64,000 nucleotides of DNA from Actinophytocola sp050699935 (GCF_050699935.1 NZ_JBOHGB010000005.1:66994-130993); one strand, 5' to 3'; positions 40,626 to 50,668 are shown, counted from the first letter of the stretch. Notes: generated by a model from the sequence alone, not told the origin. A program made the numbers and translations.

Positions 40626-41671
40626 TTGGTGACTCGCCGTCGTGAGGTAACCGTCGAACCCAACGAGAACGATAGGCGGCCGGGTTGGGTTCAGGCGTTG
40701 GAGCTGGCGGCGCGGCACGTGCAGGGGGAGGATCCGGAGCGATACGGTTCTGGCCAGGGTGGCCGGACGATCGGGCAGGCTTGGCACACGACGTTCACCA
40801 TGTTCGGGATTCCCATGGCGTGTGTACTCGTCGCTGGACGTCCACCGGCCGGAACCGAGGGCATCCCGGTCGTCATTGAACTGTCGCTGGCGGACGTGAT
40901 GCGTCGGATCGAGGAGTTGTTAGCTCACGGTGACACCTCGATTGTGGCGTTCGTGCACGACGGACGTACCGGCCACGTCGTAAACCTGGTGGGCCAGCAT
41001 GGCGACCGCATTGTTTACACCGACCCGTGCCGAGGGATTCATTGCTGTGCCGGCACCAGAATGCCGCCGGTGTGGACGCCCAGGAACACGACGAGGACAC
41101 GTGGTCGGTGACGACCGCTGAACTGGCTCGGGTGCTGATCGGTCTGCACGTGTTCCCGAACCTGTGGTCCGAGGTGTGCGGCGAGGGCGGCGCGGTCCGG
41201 TTCGCGGATCTGCCCAGCACGGATCTGTGGTCGTTCTTCGGTCTGCACGAGATCGCGCGCGATGGGGATGAGGTCCGGGTATCGCCGGGCAACTTCTCCG
41301 AGGACGTCGCTCTGCGGTTCACGCTCGGGGATCGCGATCGGATCCAGCGGGCTGAGCTGAGTTTGCGGGAGACCTGGGCGCTCGGCGGCGAGTTCGGTAT
41401 CAATCCGTTTGGTCTCGACATCGCGCGCGGTTTTGCTGGCGCTCTCGTGCCCGAGCCTGACCGCCGATCGGCCGCCGACGTGCTGCTGGGGCTTGACCTG
41501 GACCATGTCGGAGTGCGTTACCGCGATCCGGAGTTCCAATCCACCACGGCCGGGCAGCTGCTGCTTGCCTACACCGGCGGTATTCCCGATACAAATCTCG
41601 TGTTCAGTACGTCCGCACTGAACATCGAGCATCGCGACGACTGGCTGCAGCTGCGCATCAACACGTTCTAG
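40626..41671 (+). pseudogene. papain-fold-like hypothetical protein broken by a one-base deletion
   Basis: Two overlapping frames join at about 41029. The first (from 40626) ends its sense at HGDRIVYTDP; the second continues as RDSLLCRHQNAAGVD and runs to 41671. Inserting one G in CCGTGCCGAGG gives DPWPRDSLLCRHQ and restores a single product of about 348 residues. The GHVVNLVG segment followed by YTDPW recalls the His region of papain-like folds, but no catalytic Cys is certain. The C-terminal part has many strands and ends LNIEHRDDWLQLRINTF. It is either a true frameshift or a sequencing error. Confidence 0.7.
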
Positions 41672-41673
41672 GT

Positions 41674-41895
41674 ATGATTCCGCGCCACCAGTCGGTCACC
41701 GGGTGGATCCCCAATGGACGGATCGACGTTACCGCTGAGCCGTCCATTTCCGACGATGAGCTCGAGAAGTTCGATCGTGCGGAGGTATCGAGGCCGGGTC
41801 GCGAGATGTCCGACTGGGGTAGTGTGCTCAGGCGGGCCGACGCACGTGACCATGACGCACGTTGGACGGGGCGGATGACATTCGAGGTGTCATGA
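41674..41895 (+). CDS. small hypothetical protein coupled to GGDEF-EAL gene
   Basis: 73 residues, polar, starting MIPRHQSVTGWIPNGRID. ATG 41674 lies two bases after the stop of the frameshifted gene, and its own stop overlaps the ATG of the GGDEF-EAL gene (ATGA). That tight spacing argues for one transcript and a real small protein. No family is recognised. Confidence 0.5.
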   Translation: MIPRHQSVTGWIPNGRIDVTAEPSISDDELEKFDRAEVSRPGREMSDWGSVLRRADARDHDARWTGRMTFEVS

Positions 41896-44192
41896 AGGAT
41901 CGGCGGTACCAGTTGGCCGTCCTGCTGATCGTGGTCCTTGCGGCCCTGATCGCGGTGAACGGCCTGGCGCTCTGGGGCGACCGGTTCGCACTGTGGATCG
42001 ACAACGCGATGCAGCTGGGCGGCGGGGTGACCGCGGTCGTCTGCGGCTGGCTCGTCGCCCGCCGGATGCGCGGGGCGCAGCGATGGTGGCGGCTGCTGAT
42101 CGGCCTGGGCATGGCCGGCTGGTCCGGCGGGCAGATCATCTGGTCCTGGCACCAGCTCATCGACGGCCGGGGCCTGCCCTCGCCGTCGCTTGCCGACGTG
42201 GGCTACCTGACGCTTCCGGGCTTCGCGCTCGCGGGCCTATTCGTGCTCGCCCGCGCGCGGGAACGGCCAGACGGTCAGCGTTGGCTGCCACGGCAATGGA
42301 ACGCGCACTTCGGCGCTGCCGTGGTGATCGACGGGCTGGTCGTGACCGGTTCGCTGTTCATCCTGACCTGGACGGCGGCGCTCGGGGCGGTGGTGCGGGC
42401 ATCCGGTCCGGACGCGCTCGCCTGGGCGGTGGCCATCGCCTACCCGCTGTCGGACCTGGTCCTGGTCGTGGTGGCGCTGCTGCTGGTGGTCTTCGATCGC
42501 GTGGATCGGCCGTACCGGGCCAACCTGCTGCTGCTCGCTGCCGGGATCGTGGCGCTGGCCTGCTCCGACAGCATCTTCGCGTATCTGGTCAGCATCGGCG
42601 CGGAGAGCATGAAGCCCTGGGCCGACGCCGGGTTCGTCCTCGGGCCGGTGCTCATCGCCTACGGCCTGCTGGCCGGGCCCAGCCGGCGAGCGAGCGAAAG
42701 CCAGACGGTCGGAGTGGACTGGTGGCAGCTGGCCGTGCCTTACGTGCCGGTGACCGCGGTGGCGTTGTTGATCAGCAGCCAGCTGCTGTTCGGCGACGGG
42801 CCGGACGGGGTCGAGGTCTCCGTCGGCGTCTGTGTGATCTTCCTCGTGCTGGCTCGGCAGCTGCTGTCGCTGCTCGACAACCGGCTGCTGCTGCGGCGGG
42901 TGTACGAAGGTCAACAACAGCTGGCGCACCAGGCGTTCCACGATCCACTGACCGGCCTCGCCAACCGGACTCTGTTCGCGGACCGGCTCGACCGTGCCGT
43001 CGCGGACGGCGCCGGCACGGTCGGCACGCTCGTACTGATCTTCGTCGACCTGGACGACTTCAAGGAGGTCAACGACCAGTTCGGCCACGCCGGCGGTGAC
43101 GTCGTGCTGCGCGCGGTCGGGCAGCGGCTGCTCGGCTGCGTGCGGTCGTCCGACACCGTTGCCCGGCTCGGCGGCGACGAGTTCGCGATCCTGCTGGAAG
43201 GGGAGGTCGACGCGCCGCAGGCAGTCGCGGACCGGATCCGCGGTGCGCTGCGGCGGCCGTTCGCCGTGCACGGCACCCAGGTCGCCGTCCGCGCCAGCAT
43301 GGGCCTGGTGGTCCTGGATCCCGACGAGCCGCTCGTCACGTCGGACCTCCTGCTCGGCCGGGCGGACACCTCGATGTACGCGGGCAAGCGGCTGGGCAAG
43401 GACACCACCGTGGTGTACCGGGCGTCGCATGACGGCCTGCCCGACTTCACGACGACCCTGCGGCGCGCGCAGGGCGGCGTGCCGGACGGCTTCGCCATGG
43501 AGTTCCAGCCGATCGTCCGGCTGGGCGACGACGCCCCGGTCGCGGTGGAGGCGCTGTCCCGGTGGACCGCGCCGGACGGCACCCAGATCCCGCCGCACAC
43601 GTTCGTCCGTGCCGCCGAATCCGCCGGGCTCGGCGCCGAGCTGGACGCGCTGGCGCTGGATCTTGCCTGCCGCGAGGTCACCGCCGCCGAGCTGGATCTG
43701 GCCGTGCACGTCAACGTCTGCGCCAGCCGTCTGGGCACGGCGACGTTGGAGCAGAGCATCACCGCGGCACTGGCCCGGCACCGGCTGCCCGCCGACCGGC
43801 TCGTCGTCGAGATCACCGAGACGGTACCGGTGCTCGACCTCTCCGCCGGGGCCGAGGCGATCCGCCGGCTACAGGAACTCGGCGTGCGTGTGGCGCTCGA
43901 CGACTTCGGCGCCGGGTACAGCTCGCTGACCTGCCTGCACGCGTTGCCGGTCGACCTGATCAAGCTGGACCGGGCCCTGACCACGGGCGTGCGGCCGGAC
44001 CGGGACGTCGCACTGTGCCGTTCGCTGGTCAGCCTGGGTGCCGAACTCGACTTCGTGGTCGTGGCCGAAGGCATCGAAACGGCCGAGCAGGCCGCGTTGC
44101 TCGCCCAGACGGGCTGCACGATGGCCCAGGGCTACCGGTTCGGTCGCCCCGGCCCGCTGTCCGCACTGCGGCTCGCGGTTTCCCCCAGCTAG
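41892..44192 (+). CDS. membrane GGDEF-EAL protein (c-di-GMP synthase/phosphodiesterase)
   Basis: 766 residues. An N-terminal domain of about nine to ten membrane helices (to about residue 330) precedes a GGDEF domain with an intact active site (Gly427-Gly428-Asp429-Glu430-Phe431). The inhibitory RxxD site (RSSD) lies five residues before it. The EAL domain is also intact: Glu553-Ala-Leu in VAVEALSRW, then DDFGAGYSSL. Both synthesis and breakdown of c-di-GMP are therefore possible. ATG 41892 follows GAGGTG and overlaps the stop of the preceding small gene. The stop overlaps that of the convergent cyclase-family gene in a shared CTAG. Confidence 0.93.
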   Translation: MKDRRYQLAVLLIVVLAALIAVNGLALWGDRFALWIDNAMQLGGGVTAVVCGWLVARRMRGAQRWWRLLIGLGMAGWSGGQIIWSWHQLIDGRGLPSPSLADVGYLTLPGFALAGLFVLARARERPDGQRWLPRQWNAHFGAAVVIDGLVVTGSLFILTWTAALGAVVRASGPDALAWAVAIAYPLSDLVLVVVALLLVVFDRVDRPYRANLLLLAAGIVALACSDSIFAYLVSIGAESMKPWADAGFVLGPVLIAYGLLAGPSRRASESQTVGVDWWQLAVPYVPVTAVALLISSQLLFGDGPDGVEVSVGVCVIFLVLARQLLSLLDNRLLLRRVYEGQQQLAHQAFHDPLTGLANRTLFADRLDRAVADGAGTVGTLVLIFVDLDDFKEVNDQFGHAGGDVVLRAVGQRLLGCVRSSDTVARLGGDEFAILLEGEVDAPQAVADRIRGALRRPFAVHGTQVAVRASMGLVVLDPDEPLVTSDLLLGRADTSMYAGKRLGKDTTVVYRASHDGLPDFTTTLRRAQGGVPDGFAMEFQPIVRLGDDAPVAVEALSRWTAPDGTQIPPHTFVRAAESAGLGAELDALALDLACREVTAAELDLAVHVNVCASRLGTATLEQSITAALARHRLPADRLVVEITETVPVLDLSAGAEAIRRLQELGVRVALDDFGAGYSSLTCLHALPVDLIKLDRALTTGVRPDRDVALCRSLVSLGAELDFVVVAEGIETAEQAALLAQTGCTMAQGYRFGRPGPLSALRLAVSPS

Positions 44193-45007
44193 TCCACTCC
44201 GCGCGGGATCAGGCCGAAGATCGTCGCCGTCGAGCCCGACCCGTTGCGGTTGATCGGGCCGCCCGCGAGCACCCAGGCGCCGGTGGCCGGCAGCTTGGCC
44301 AGGTTGGCCAGGATCTCCAGACTGATCCGGCGCCGCTGGTAGACCAGCTTCGACACGGTGTACGTCTCGTCGATGCCGACGTCCGGGCTGAACGTGTCGA
44401 TGCCGGTGCCGCCCCGGCGCCCGAGGCGGCCGGTGTCGATCAGCCAGCGCACCGCCGGGATCGAGAAGCCGGGCTGGTGGATCACGCCGTTCTCGTCGAG
44501 GTTCGGGAACGCCGGGGTGCCCCAGCGGGACTCCCAACCGGTCCACAGCACGACCATCGAGTCGTTGGGAATCCGGCCGTGCCGGCGCTCCCACGCCTTG
44601 ATGTCCCCGATCGTCAGGGCGTAGTCGGGGTCGGCCGAGGCCTTGTCCCGGACGTCGATCTTCACCGCGGGCAGGAACAGGTCGCCGGGGTCCATCTGGT
44701 CGGCCAGTACCGCACCCTCATTGAAGTGGCCGGGGGCACCCCAGTGCGTGCCGGTGTGCTCGCCCTCGCGGACGAACTGCAGGAAGTAGCCGTCCTCCGG
44801 GATCGTGGCGATGGTCTCCAGGGAGAACGCCGGATCACCGGGGAACACGTTGGTCGTGGCCGGGTCGTTGACATGCGACAGGTTGACCAGCGTGAGCTGG
44901 TCGAGCCGGACCGGCGGGACCGAGGCCTGCGCGGTGCGGCCCGGCCACGACAGCGCCCCGAACAGCCCGGCCATCCCGGCCGCCAGCACCTTTCGCCTCC
45001 GTGCCAT
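44189..45007 (-). CDS. exported cyclase-family (kynurenine formamidase-like) hydrolase
   Basis: 272 residues. The N-terminus has basic residues RRRK and a hydrophobic core ending AQA, a possible Tat-type signal. The cyclase-family metal motif HxGTHxDxPxH appears as HTGTHWGAPGHF, with Gly in place of Asp, a change in a usual metal ligand. Other family signs are VVLWTGWESRWG and GIDTFSPDVG. Substrates in this family are formyl-kynurenine and other amides or cyclic esters; here it is unknown. It shares the four bases CTAG as stop with the convergent GGDEF-EAL gene. Confidence 0.83.
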   Translation of the reverse strand: MARRRKVLAAGMAGLFGALSWPGRTAQASVPPVRLDQLTLVNLSHVNDPATTNVFPGDPAFSLETIATIPEDGYFLQFVREGEHTGTHWGAPGHFNEGAVLADQMDPGDLFLPAVKIDVRDKASADPDYALTIGDIKAWERRHGRIPNDSMVVLWTGWESRWGTPAFPNLDENGVIHQPGFSIPAVRWLIDTGRLGRRGGTGIDTFSPDVGIDETYTVSKLVYQRRRISLEILANLAKLPATGAWVLAGGPINRNGSGSTATIFGLIPRGVD

Positions 45008-45128
45008 TCAGATCACCTTCCCGATCACCGAAACCACCCCGCGACGCCCGCACGTGATACCACCCCGACGCCTGTCAGCCCAAGTGGGGTCACCCCGAAC
45101 GCCTCGTCTCGTGTGGCGGCGTCGGCTC

Positions 45129-45825
<697 letters not shown>

Positions 45826-45833
<8 letters not shown>

Positions 45834-46107
45834 GTGCGTGCCTTCCCAGGTAGGCGGCGACGACGGCGGGGTCGGCCAGCACGGTCTCGGGGTCGCCGTC
45901 GGCCAGGCACGATCCTCGGTCGAGCACGACGACCCGTGTGGACAGTGCTTCGACCACCCGCAGCAGGTGCTCGACGATGACGATGGACATGCCGGTGGCA
46001 TGGATGCGGCGGATCACCGCGACCGCGTTGTCGGTCTCCGCCGGGTTCAGCCCGGCCAAAGCCTCGTCGAGCAGCAGCACCTTCGGCGCGATTGCGAGAG
46101 GTGGCCA
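45826..46107 (-). pseudogene. truncated LivG-like ABC ATPase (C-terminal part only)
   Basis: The recognisable part begins PLAIAPKVLLLDEALAGLNP (Walker B) and continues VIVEHLLRVVEALSTRVVVLDRG to the stop. About two thirds of the protein, including Walker A and the signature motif, is absent. Homology stops near 46107, where unrelated sequence begins, indicating a deletion or recombination break. The remnant cannot bind ATP in the normal way. Confidence 0.75.
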
Positions 46108-46170
46108 GTGGAACAGAAACAGCAGGCGGGCAAGTGCAGGGCCGGTACGCCCGGGGTGTTGTCACGGTGG

Positions 46171-46461
46171 ATGCAGTGGAAGATGAACGCCCGGATGAAC
46201 CGCAAGATCCGTGGTGGGCTGATCGTCGCATCGGGCGGTGGGAGCCAGCACCCGGACTGGCACGGCAATCTGATGGCGCACCCTGAGCGGGCGTCGATCG
46301 AGCTGCCCGGCCGCGACGCCATGCCGGTGACTCCGCACCAGCTCGACGGCGCCGACCGTGAGCAGGCATGGCAGCGCATCGCCGCCGCCCAGCCCCGCAT
46401 CGCGACGTACCAAAGCAAGTCCGACCGGGAGTACCCGGTCATCCGACTCTCCCCACGGTGA
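46171..46461 (+). pseudogene. deazaflavin-dependent nitroreductase-family gene with internal deletion
   Basis: 96 codons in frame. The start MQWKMNARMNRKIR fits the N-terminal helix of F420-dependent DDN-type proteins, and the end LIVASGGGSQHPDWHGNL to SKSDREYPVIRLSPR fits their C-terminal half. The stretch normally between them (about 35 residues with a VGRKSG-type cofactor segment) is missing, the two parts joining at KIRGGLIV. The frame is kept, but the F420 site is probably lost. It lies close to the livG break on the other strand. Confidence 0.65.
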
Positions 46462-46534
46462 CCGCACGCGCGCGGTCCGTCCATAAAGGACTTTCTCGGA
46501 CGGTCCCGCCGGCGTCGCGCGGTATCGTGGCGCC

Positions 46535-47698
46535 GTGACGGAGCAGGAGTGGCTGCACGCCTACGCGATGCTGATTCTTCGCCTGGACCGTAGGTTGGCC
46601 GACAACGGCTGGGCCTGGGTGGACTACTACGGGCCCGACGAGTGGCGTGCGCGGGTCGCCGGCGAGCAGCCGCGGCCGGCTGGGCGGCTCGTCGACGACG
46701 CCGAGGAGCTGGCGGCGGACCTGCCGTTCGACGAGCCGCGCCGCACCTACCTCGCCGCGCACGTGCGGGCGATCCGCGCGCTCACCCGCCAGGAGAACGG
46801 CGCCCGCCCCACCATGCCCGACCTGATCCGCGACTGCCTCGGCATCGAGGTCGGCATGGTGCCGGAGACAGTGTTCGAGCGGGCGCACGACGAGCTGGAC
46901 CGGGCACTGCCGAAGACCGTCGGCTCGCTCGCCGAGCGGCTGCGGGACTGGCGCGCCGCACACTCGCTCCCGCGCGAGCGGCTCGACCAGCTCCCCGACC
47001 TCGTGGCACGTGCGGTCGACGAGAGCAGGGCGCGCACCCACGAGCGGATCGCTCCGCTGCCCGACGGGGAAAGGGTTCGCTGTGAGGTGGTTCCCGGCGT
47101 TCGCTACGTCGGGGCCGGCTGGCATCACGGCGGCTTGGACTCCACCATCCTGCTGGGCGGCGATCGTCCGTTCAACCTCGCCGACCTCCTCTACGTCGTC
47201 ACGCACGAGGGCCATCCGGGACACATCGCCGAGCAGGTGCTCAAAGAGATCCACCTGACCGACCGCGGCCACTTCGAGCAGAGTGTGCGGTTCGCCCCGG
47301 CGCCGCCGTTCGTGCTCAGTGAAGGACTCGCCCTGCACGCGGAAGAACTCGTCTTCCCCGACGACGAGGCACAGGCCTGGCTGACCGACAACATCCTTGG
47401 CCCACGCGGAATCCGGCCGGATGGCAGCGACTTCGCCGCCATCCACCGCGCGCGCAACGTCCTGTTCGGCGTGCGGCACAACGCCGTGCTCCGCCACGAC
47501 GAAGGCCGCGACGACACCGAGACAGGCGAGTACCTGGCACGGTGGGGCTTGACCGAGGACCCCGACACGCGCGGGCTCGACAGCCCCTACCTCTGCGCCT
47601 ACTACTACGGCTGGCGGTTGCTCGATTCCCGGCAGGACTCCCTCGACCTCGCCCGCCGGCTGCTGACCGAGCAGGTTCTGCCCGCCGACCTGGTCTGA
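46535..47698 (+). CDS. DUF885-like zinc metallopeptidase
   Basis: 387 residues, no signal peptide. His224-Glu225-Gly-His-Pro-Gly-His230 in VVTHEGHPGHIAEQ matches the HExxPGH zinc motif of DUF885-type peptidases, and Glu in SEGLALHAEELVF is a likely third ligand. The C-terminus YYYGWRLLDSRQD is family-like. It is shorter than typical DUF885 proteins (about 550 residues). The protein is probably cytosolic; the substrate is unknown. GTG 46535 has no strong ribosome-binding site. Confidence 0.75.
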   Translation: MTEQEWLHAYAMLILRLDRRLADNGWAWVDYYGPDEWRARVAGEQPRPAGRLVDDAEELAADLPFDEPRRTYLAAHVRAIRALTRQENGARPTMPDLIRDCLGIEVGMVPETVFERAHDELDRALPKTVGSLAERLRDWRAAHSLPRERLDQLPDLVARAVDESRARTHERIAPLPDGERVRCEVVPGVRYVGAGWHHGGLDSTILLGGDRPFNLADLLYVVTHEGHPGHIAEQVLKEIHLTDRGHFEQSVRFAPAPPFVLSEGLALHAEELVFPDDEAQAWLTDNILGPRGIRPDGSDFAAIHRARNVLFGVRHNAVLRHDEGRDDTETGEYLARWGLTEDPDTRGLDSPYLCAYYYGWRLLDSRQDSLDLARRLLTEQVLPADLV

Positions 47699-47731
47699 CG
47701 GTGGTCAAGCCGCGCTGGCCCTGCGAAGCAA

Positions 47732-47746
47732 TGTCCACTGTGGACA
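47732..47746. repeat. 15-bp palindrome TGTCCAC-t-GTGGACA
   Basis: A perfect short palindrome in the 85-base gap between the convergent metallopeptidase and decarboxylase-family genes. It may act as a small terminator or protein-binding site. Confidence 0.4.
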
Positions 47747-47783
47747 AGATGACCACGCGGCCGGTCCGTCCGAAAAGGGCGGC

Positions 47784-48314
47784 TCAGTGGACTGCCTCCA
47801 CCTCCACCGCCATCGCGGCGAGGAACCGCGACACCGCGAGGTAGTAGGCGACCAGGCCGGTCAGCTCGACCAGCTCGGCATCAGCCAGCCACCGCCGCAC
47901 CGCCGTGGTGTGCCGGTCGGTCACCGCGGCGGCGAGCACCGCGTCGGCGTAGTGGATCAGGTCCCGCTCCCGGTCGGTGAACAGCCCGCGCGGCGGCTCG
48001 GGGTGGTCCAGCGCGTCCAGCTGGGCTTGGCTGACGCCGGCGGCCAGCACGAGTGGGGAGTGGTGGTGCAGCTCGTATGCCGACCGCGTGCGCGCACCGA
48101 CCCGGCAGATGATCAGCTCACGGGTACGGTCGTCGAGCCGTCCGCGGTAGCGCAGCCAGCTGCCCAGCCGCAGCCAGGTCGTGGCGAGAGATGGCTCGTG
48201 CAGCAACATCCGGTACAGGTTCGGCAGCGCACCGTCCCTGGCCTTGTCGACAGCCTCGGCGGCGGCCCGGATCTCCGGGTCGCCGCCAAGGTCCGGGTAC
48301 TGGATACGAGCCAT
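47784..48314 (-). CDS. carboxymuconolactone decarboxylase-family protein
   Basis: 176 residues of the CMD/AhpD-like helical fold: LYRMLLHEPSLATTWLRLGSWL and RTRELIICRVGARTRSAYELHHH. The C-x-x-C redox pair of AhpD is absent; only the AYELHHH signature of the CMD type remains, so peroxidase function is unlikely. It follows the AtuA-related gene by four bases and belongs to that operon, where it may handle a lactone or a related intermediate. Confidence 0.83.
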   Translation of the reverse strand: MARIQYPDLGGDPEIRAAAEAVDKARDGALPNLYRMLLHEPSLATTWLRLGSWLRYRGRLDDRTRELIICRVGARTRSAYELHHHSPLVLAAGVSQAQLDALDHPEPPRGLFTDRERDLIHYADAVLAAAVTDRHTTAVRRWLADAELVELTGLVAYYLAVSRFLAAMAVEVEAVH

Positions 48315-48318
48315 TCGC

Positions 48319-48633
48319 TCAGCCTTTCCGTAGGTCGAGGTCGATCAGCAGCAGGCCGTAGGACAGGCTCTTGCCATGTGCGTCCAGTTCGAGAGCCGCG
48401 GACACCCCGCCGGGCCTCGTTCCGTGCAGGACGAAGTTCAGTCCGCACACGGTCGGCACCTCGTAGCGCAGCACCTCGCCCGTGACGATTCCGGCGAAGT
48501 GCGCCGCCACCCGCTCCGCGGTCAGCAGCTCCACCAGCAGCGGGTAGTCCTCGTCGCGGTACGGGAACACGCAGATGTTGGTGATCTCGCCCTTGTCGCC
48601 GGCCCGGGCGTGGGCGATCTCGTGCAACAGCAT
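48319..48633 (-). CDS. AtuA-related ferredoxin-fold protein
   Basis: 104 residues. The start EIAHARAGDKGEITNICVFPY and later LNFVLHGTRPGGVSAALELDAHGKSLS match the small C-terminal domain found fused to, or beside, AtuA-type proteins. It probably forms a complex with the 48656 product. It lies 22 bases downstream of that gene and four bases before the CMD-family gene. Confidence 0.85.
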   Translation of the reverse strand: MLLHEIAHARAGDKGEITNICVFPYRDEDYPLLVELLTAERVAAHFAGIVTGEVLRYEVPTVCGLNFVLHGTRPGGVSAALELDAHGKSLSYGLLLIDLDLRKG

Positions 48634-48655
48634 GGCCGATCTCCTCAGCAGGGAA

Positions 48656-50002
48656 TCAGGTGGTCGCCGTGTGCAGGGTGGTGTGCACGAGCGAGCGTGG
48701 GATCGACGTGGAACGCACCGAGACCACGGCCCGGACCGAGGACCGCTTGCCGGCCCCGCCGGCCGGGCCGGTGATAGTCAGCGCCTCCACCTCCGCACCG
48801 ACGATCGCCGCCGCGTGCTCGGTCGTCGTCCGCGCGGCGATGCGCAGCCGGACCTCGAACGGCTCGGGCGGCTCGGCCCGGCGGGCGATCGGGCCGAGCA
48901 CGGAGTCGTACCCGATGAACTCGGTGCGCAGATCCGTGTACCGCACGCCCTGGCGACGCAGCCGGTCCCGGACGATCTCGGCGCTCAGCTCGGCCCGGCG
49001 GAGCGCACCCGGTCCGGCGTAGGACATCTCGCCCTCGCCGATGAATCCGTCCCGGACGCCCATCACCACCTTGAACTCGTCCGGCCGGACCCGGCCGGAT
49101 CCGCCGGAGACGGCCACCCGGTCCTCGCCGGCCGGCGCCAGCACCGCGTGCGAGAAGTCGGCGGTGACGTCCGGGGTCAGGTATGCCGCCGGATCATGGA
49201 TCTCATAGAGCAACTGTTCCTTGCAGGTGCGCACCGACACCTGCCCGCCGGTCCCGGGTGTCTTGCGGACCACCGCGGTGCCGTCCTGGTCCACCTCGGC
49301 GATCGGCATGCCGATGCTCGTCAGGTCGGGCACGTCCTTGCGACCGGGTTCCGCGAAGTAGCCACCGGTCACGCTGGAGCCACACTCCAGCAGGTGGCCG
49401 ACCATGGTGCCGCGGCCGAGCCGGTGCCAGTCGTCCGCGGCCCAACCGAACTGGTGCACGAGCGGGGCGACGAAGAGCGACGGGTCGGCGATGCGGCCGG
49501 CCAGCACCACTCGGCAGCCGGCCCGCAGTGCCGGCAGCAGCGCGTCCGCACCGAGGTAGGCGTGTGCCCAGTCGACCTCACCTAGTGCCTCGCCGAGCGG
49601 CCGGCCGGTCTCCCATACGGTGCGGTCCAGGCCGTCGAGCCGCTCGAGCACGTCGTCGCCGTCGACCGCGCCGACCAGCATCCCGGTCAACCCGAGCCGG
49701 CCGGCGATCTCCACGGTCGCGTCCAGCGCGCCACGCGGGTTGGCCGCGCCGAGATTGGAGACCAGCGTGGTTCCCTTGGCGCAGGTGGGCAGCAGGGTCT
49801 CCATCCGGGCCGGCAGGCCGGCGTCGTAACCGAGCGATGGGTCCCGTCGCCTCCTCGCATAGGCCAGTGCCAGGGTTCGCTCCGCCAGGCACTCCAGCAC
49901 CAGGTAGTCGAGCTCGCCGCGCTCGGCCAGCTCGGCCGCGGCCTCCAGCCGATCGCCCGCGTATCCGGCGCCGCATCCGATCCGCACCGCAGCGGCCGTC
50001 AC
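48656..50002 (-). CDS. acyclic terpene utilization AtuA-family protein
   Basis: 448 residues. The AtuA signature is seen in the start VRIGCGAGYAGDRLEAA, LDYLVLECLAERTLA, LVSNLGAANPRGALD and the glycine-rich GRGTMVGHLLECGSSVTGGYF. In Pseudomonas atuA belongs to the citronellol/geraniol degradation cluster, but the protein's exact reaction is not settled and homologues occur in many CoA-acid pathways. GTG 50002 starts close to an AT-rich promoter region. It is first in a three-gene operon with the AtuA-related and CMD-family genes. Confidence 0.87.
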   Translation of the reverse strand: MTAAAVRIGCGAGYAGDRLEAAAELAERGELDYLVLECLAERTLALAYARRRRDPSLGYDAGLPARMETLLPTCAKGTTLVSNLGAANPRGALDATVEIAGRLGLTGMLVGAVDGDDVLERLDGLDRTVWETGRPLGEALGEVDWAHAYLGADALLPALRAGCRVVLAGRIADPSLFVAPLVHQFGWAADDWHRLGRGTMVGHLLECGSSVTGGYFAEPGRKDVPDLTSIGMPIAEVDQDGTAVVRKTPGTGGQVSVRTCKEQLLYEIHDPAAYLTPDVTADFSHAVLAPAGEDRVAVSGGSGRVRPDEFKVVMGVRDGFIGEGEMSYAGPGALRRAELSAEIVRDRLRRQGVRYTDLRTEFIGYDSVLGPIARRAEPPEPFEVRLRIAARTTTEHAAAIVGAEVEALTITGPAGGAGKRSSVRAVVSVRSTSIPRSLVHTTLHTATT

Positions 50003-50020
50003 CGCTTCTCGCCCTTCACG

Positions 50021-50044
50021 AGATTTAATCTATCGTATATCGTT
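50021..50044. promoter_or_regulatory. AT-rich promoter/operator upstream of the AtuA operon
   Basis: AGATTTAATCT (50021-50031) is a perfect palindrome next to ATCGTATATCGT, forming the only AT-rich patch near the GTG at 50002. The spacing fits the -10 region of the minus-strand operon. The palindrome may bind a GntR- or TetR-type repressor; none is encoded next to it. Confidence 0.45.
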
Positions 50045-50096
50045 CGAGTTCGGCCATACCTCGTCGGCTCCGCGGTGCGTGGTCGTCAGCGCGTGG

Positions 50097-50668
50097 TCAC
50101 AGGTCGAACGCGGCCGACCAGCCGGCCAGCCGGCGCGTCGGCGGCGCCTGGTAACCGGGAACCGTGATGCCGAACTCGCGGTCGATCCAGTCGACGAGAT
50201 CCGTGCCGTACCAGATGGAATCCACGAACTGCCACACGCTCAGCACGGACGCCTGCTCGGTACTGTCGGCCACCACGCACCGGTGCCCGTACAACGGGAT
50301 CAGTGGCGGCCAGGTGCGCACCACCGCCACGCCCGCTCGATCGCCAGGTGGAGATCGGCCGGTCGCGCTCCCCACCCGGCCACCCAGTAGCCGTCGTTGT
50401 GCTCGACGTCGAATTCCAGCGTCTTCCGCAGCCGCGCCCTGCCGTACTTGACAACTCCGGCGGGATCCGCACGCCACTCATGCCACGAACCGCCCGTCGG
50501 GTAACCGCTGCGCAGCAGGAACTCGAGCTGTGCGGGCAGCGCCACCCCCACCTCGGCGGCCACCCGGTCGATCTCCGCGTCGGTCAGCCCCGGCCCGACG
50601 GGGATCTTCTTGGCCTGCTGTGCCCACAACGCCCTGCAGGCCGCCGCCAACGAGTCCTCGGTCACCAA
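50097..50668 (-). pseudogene. SMI1/KNR4-like protein broken by a frameshift
   Basis: The minus strand from 50668 encodes an SMI1/KNR4-like N-terminal part (GLTDAEIDRVAAEVGVALP, SWHEWRADP, FDVEHNDGYWVAGWGARP). After LHLAIERA near 50335 the reading continues in another frame as VAVVRTWPPLIPLYGHRCVV and VWQFVDSIWYGTDLVDW to 50097. Joining them gives one protein of about 190 residues. SMI1-like proteins often act as immunity or binding proteins. A single indel, real or technical, explains the break. Confidence 0.7.
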
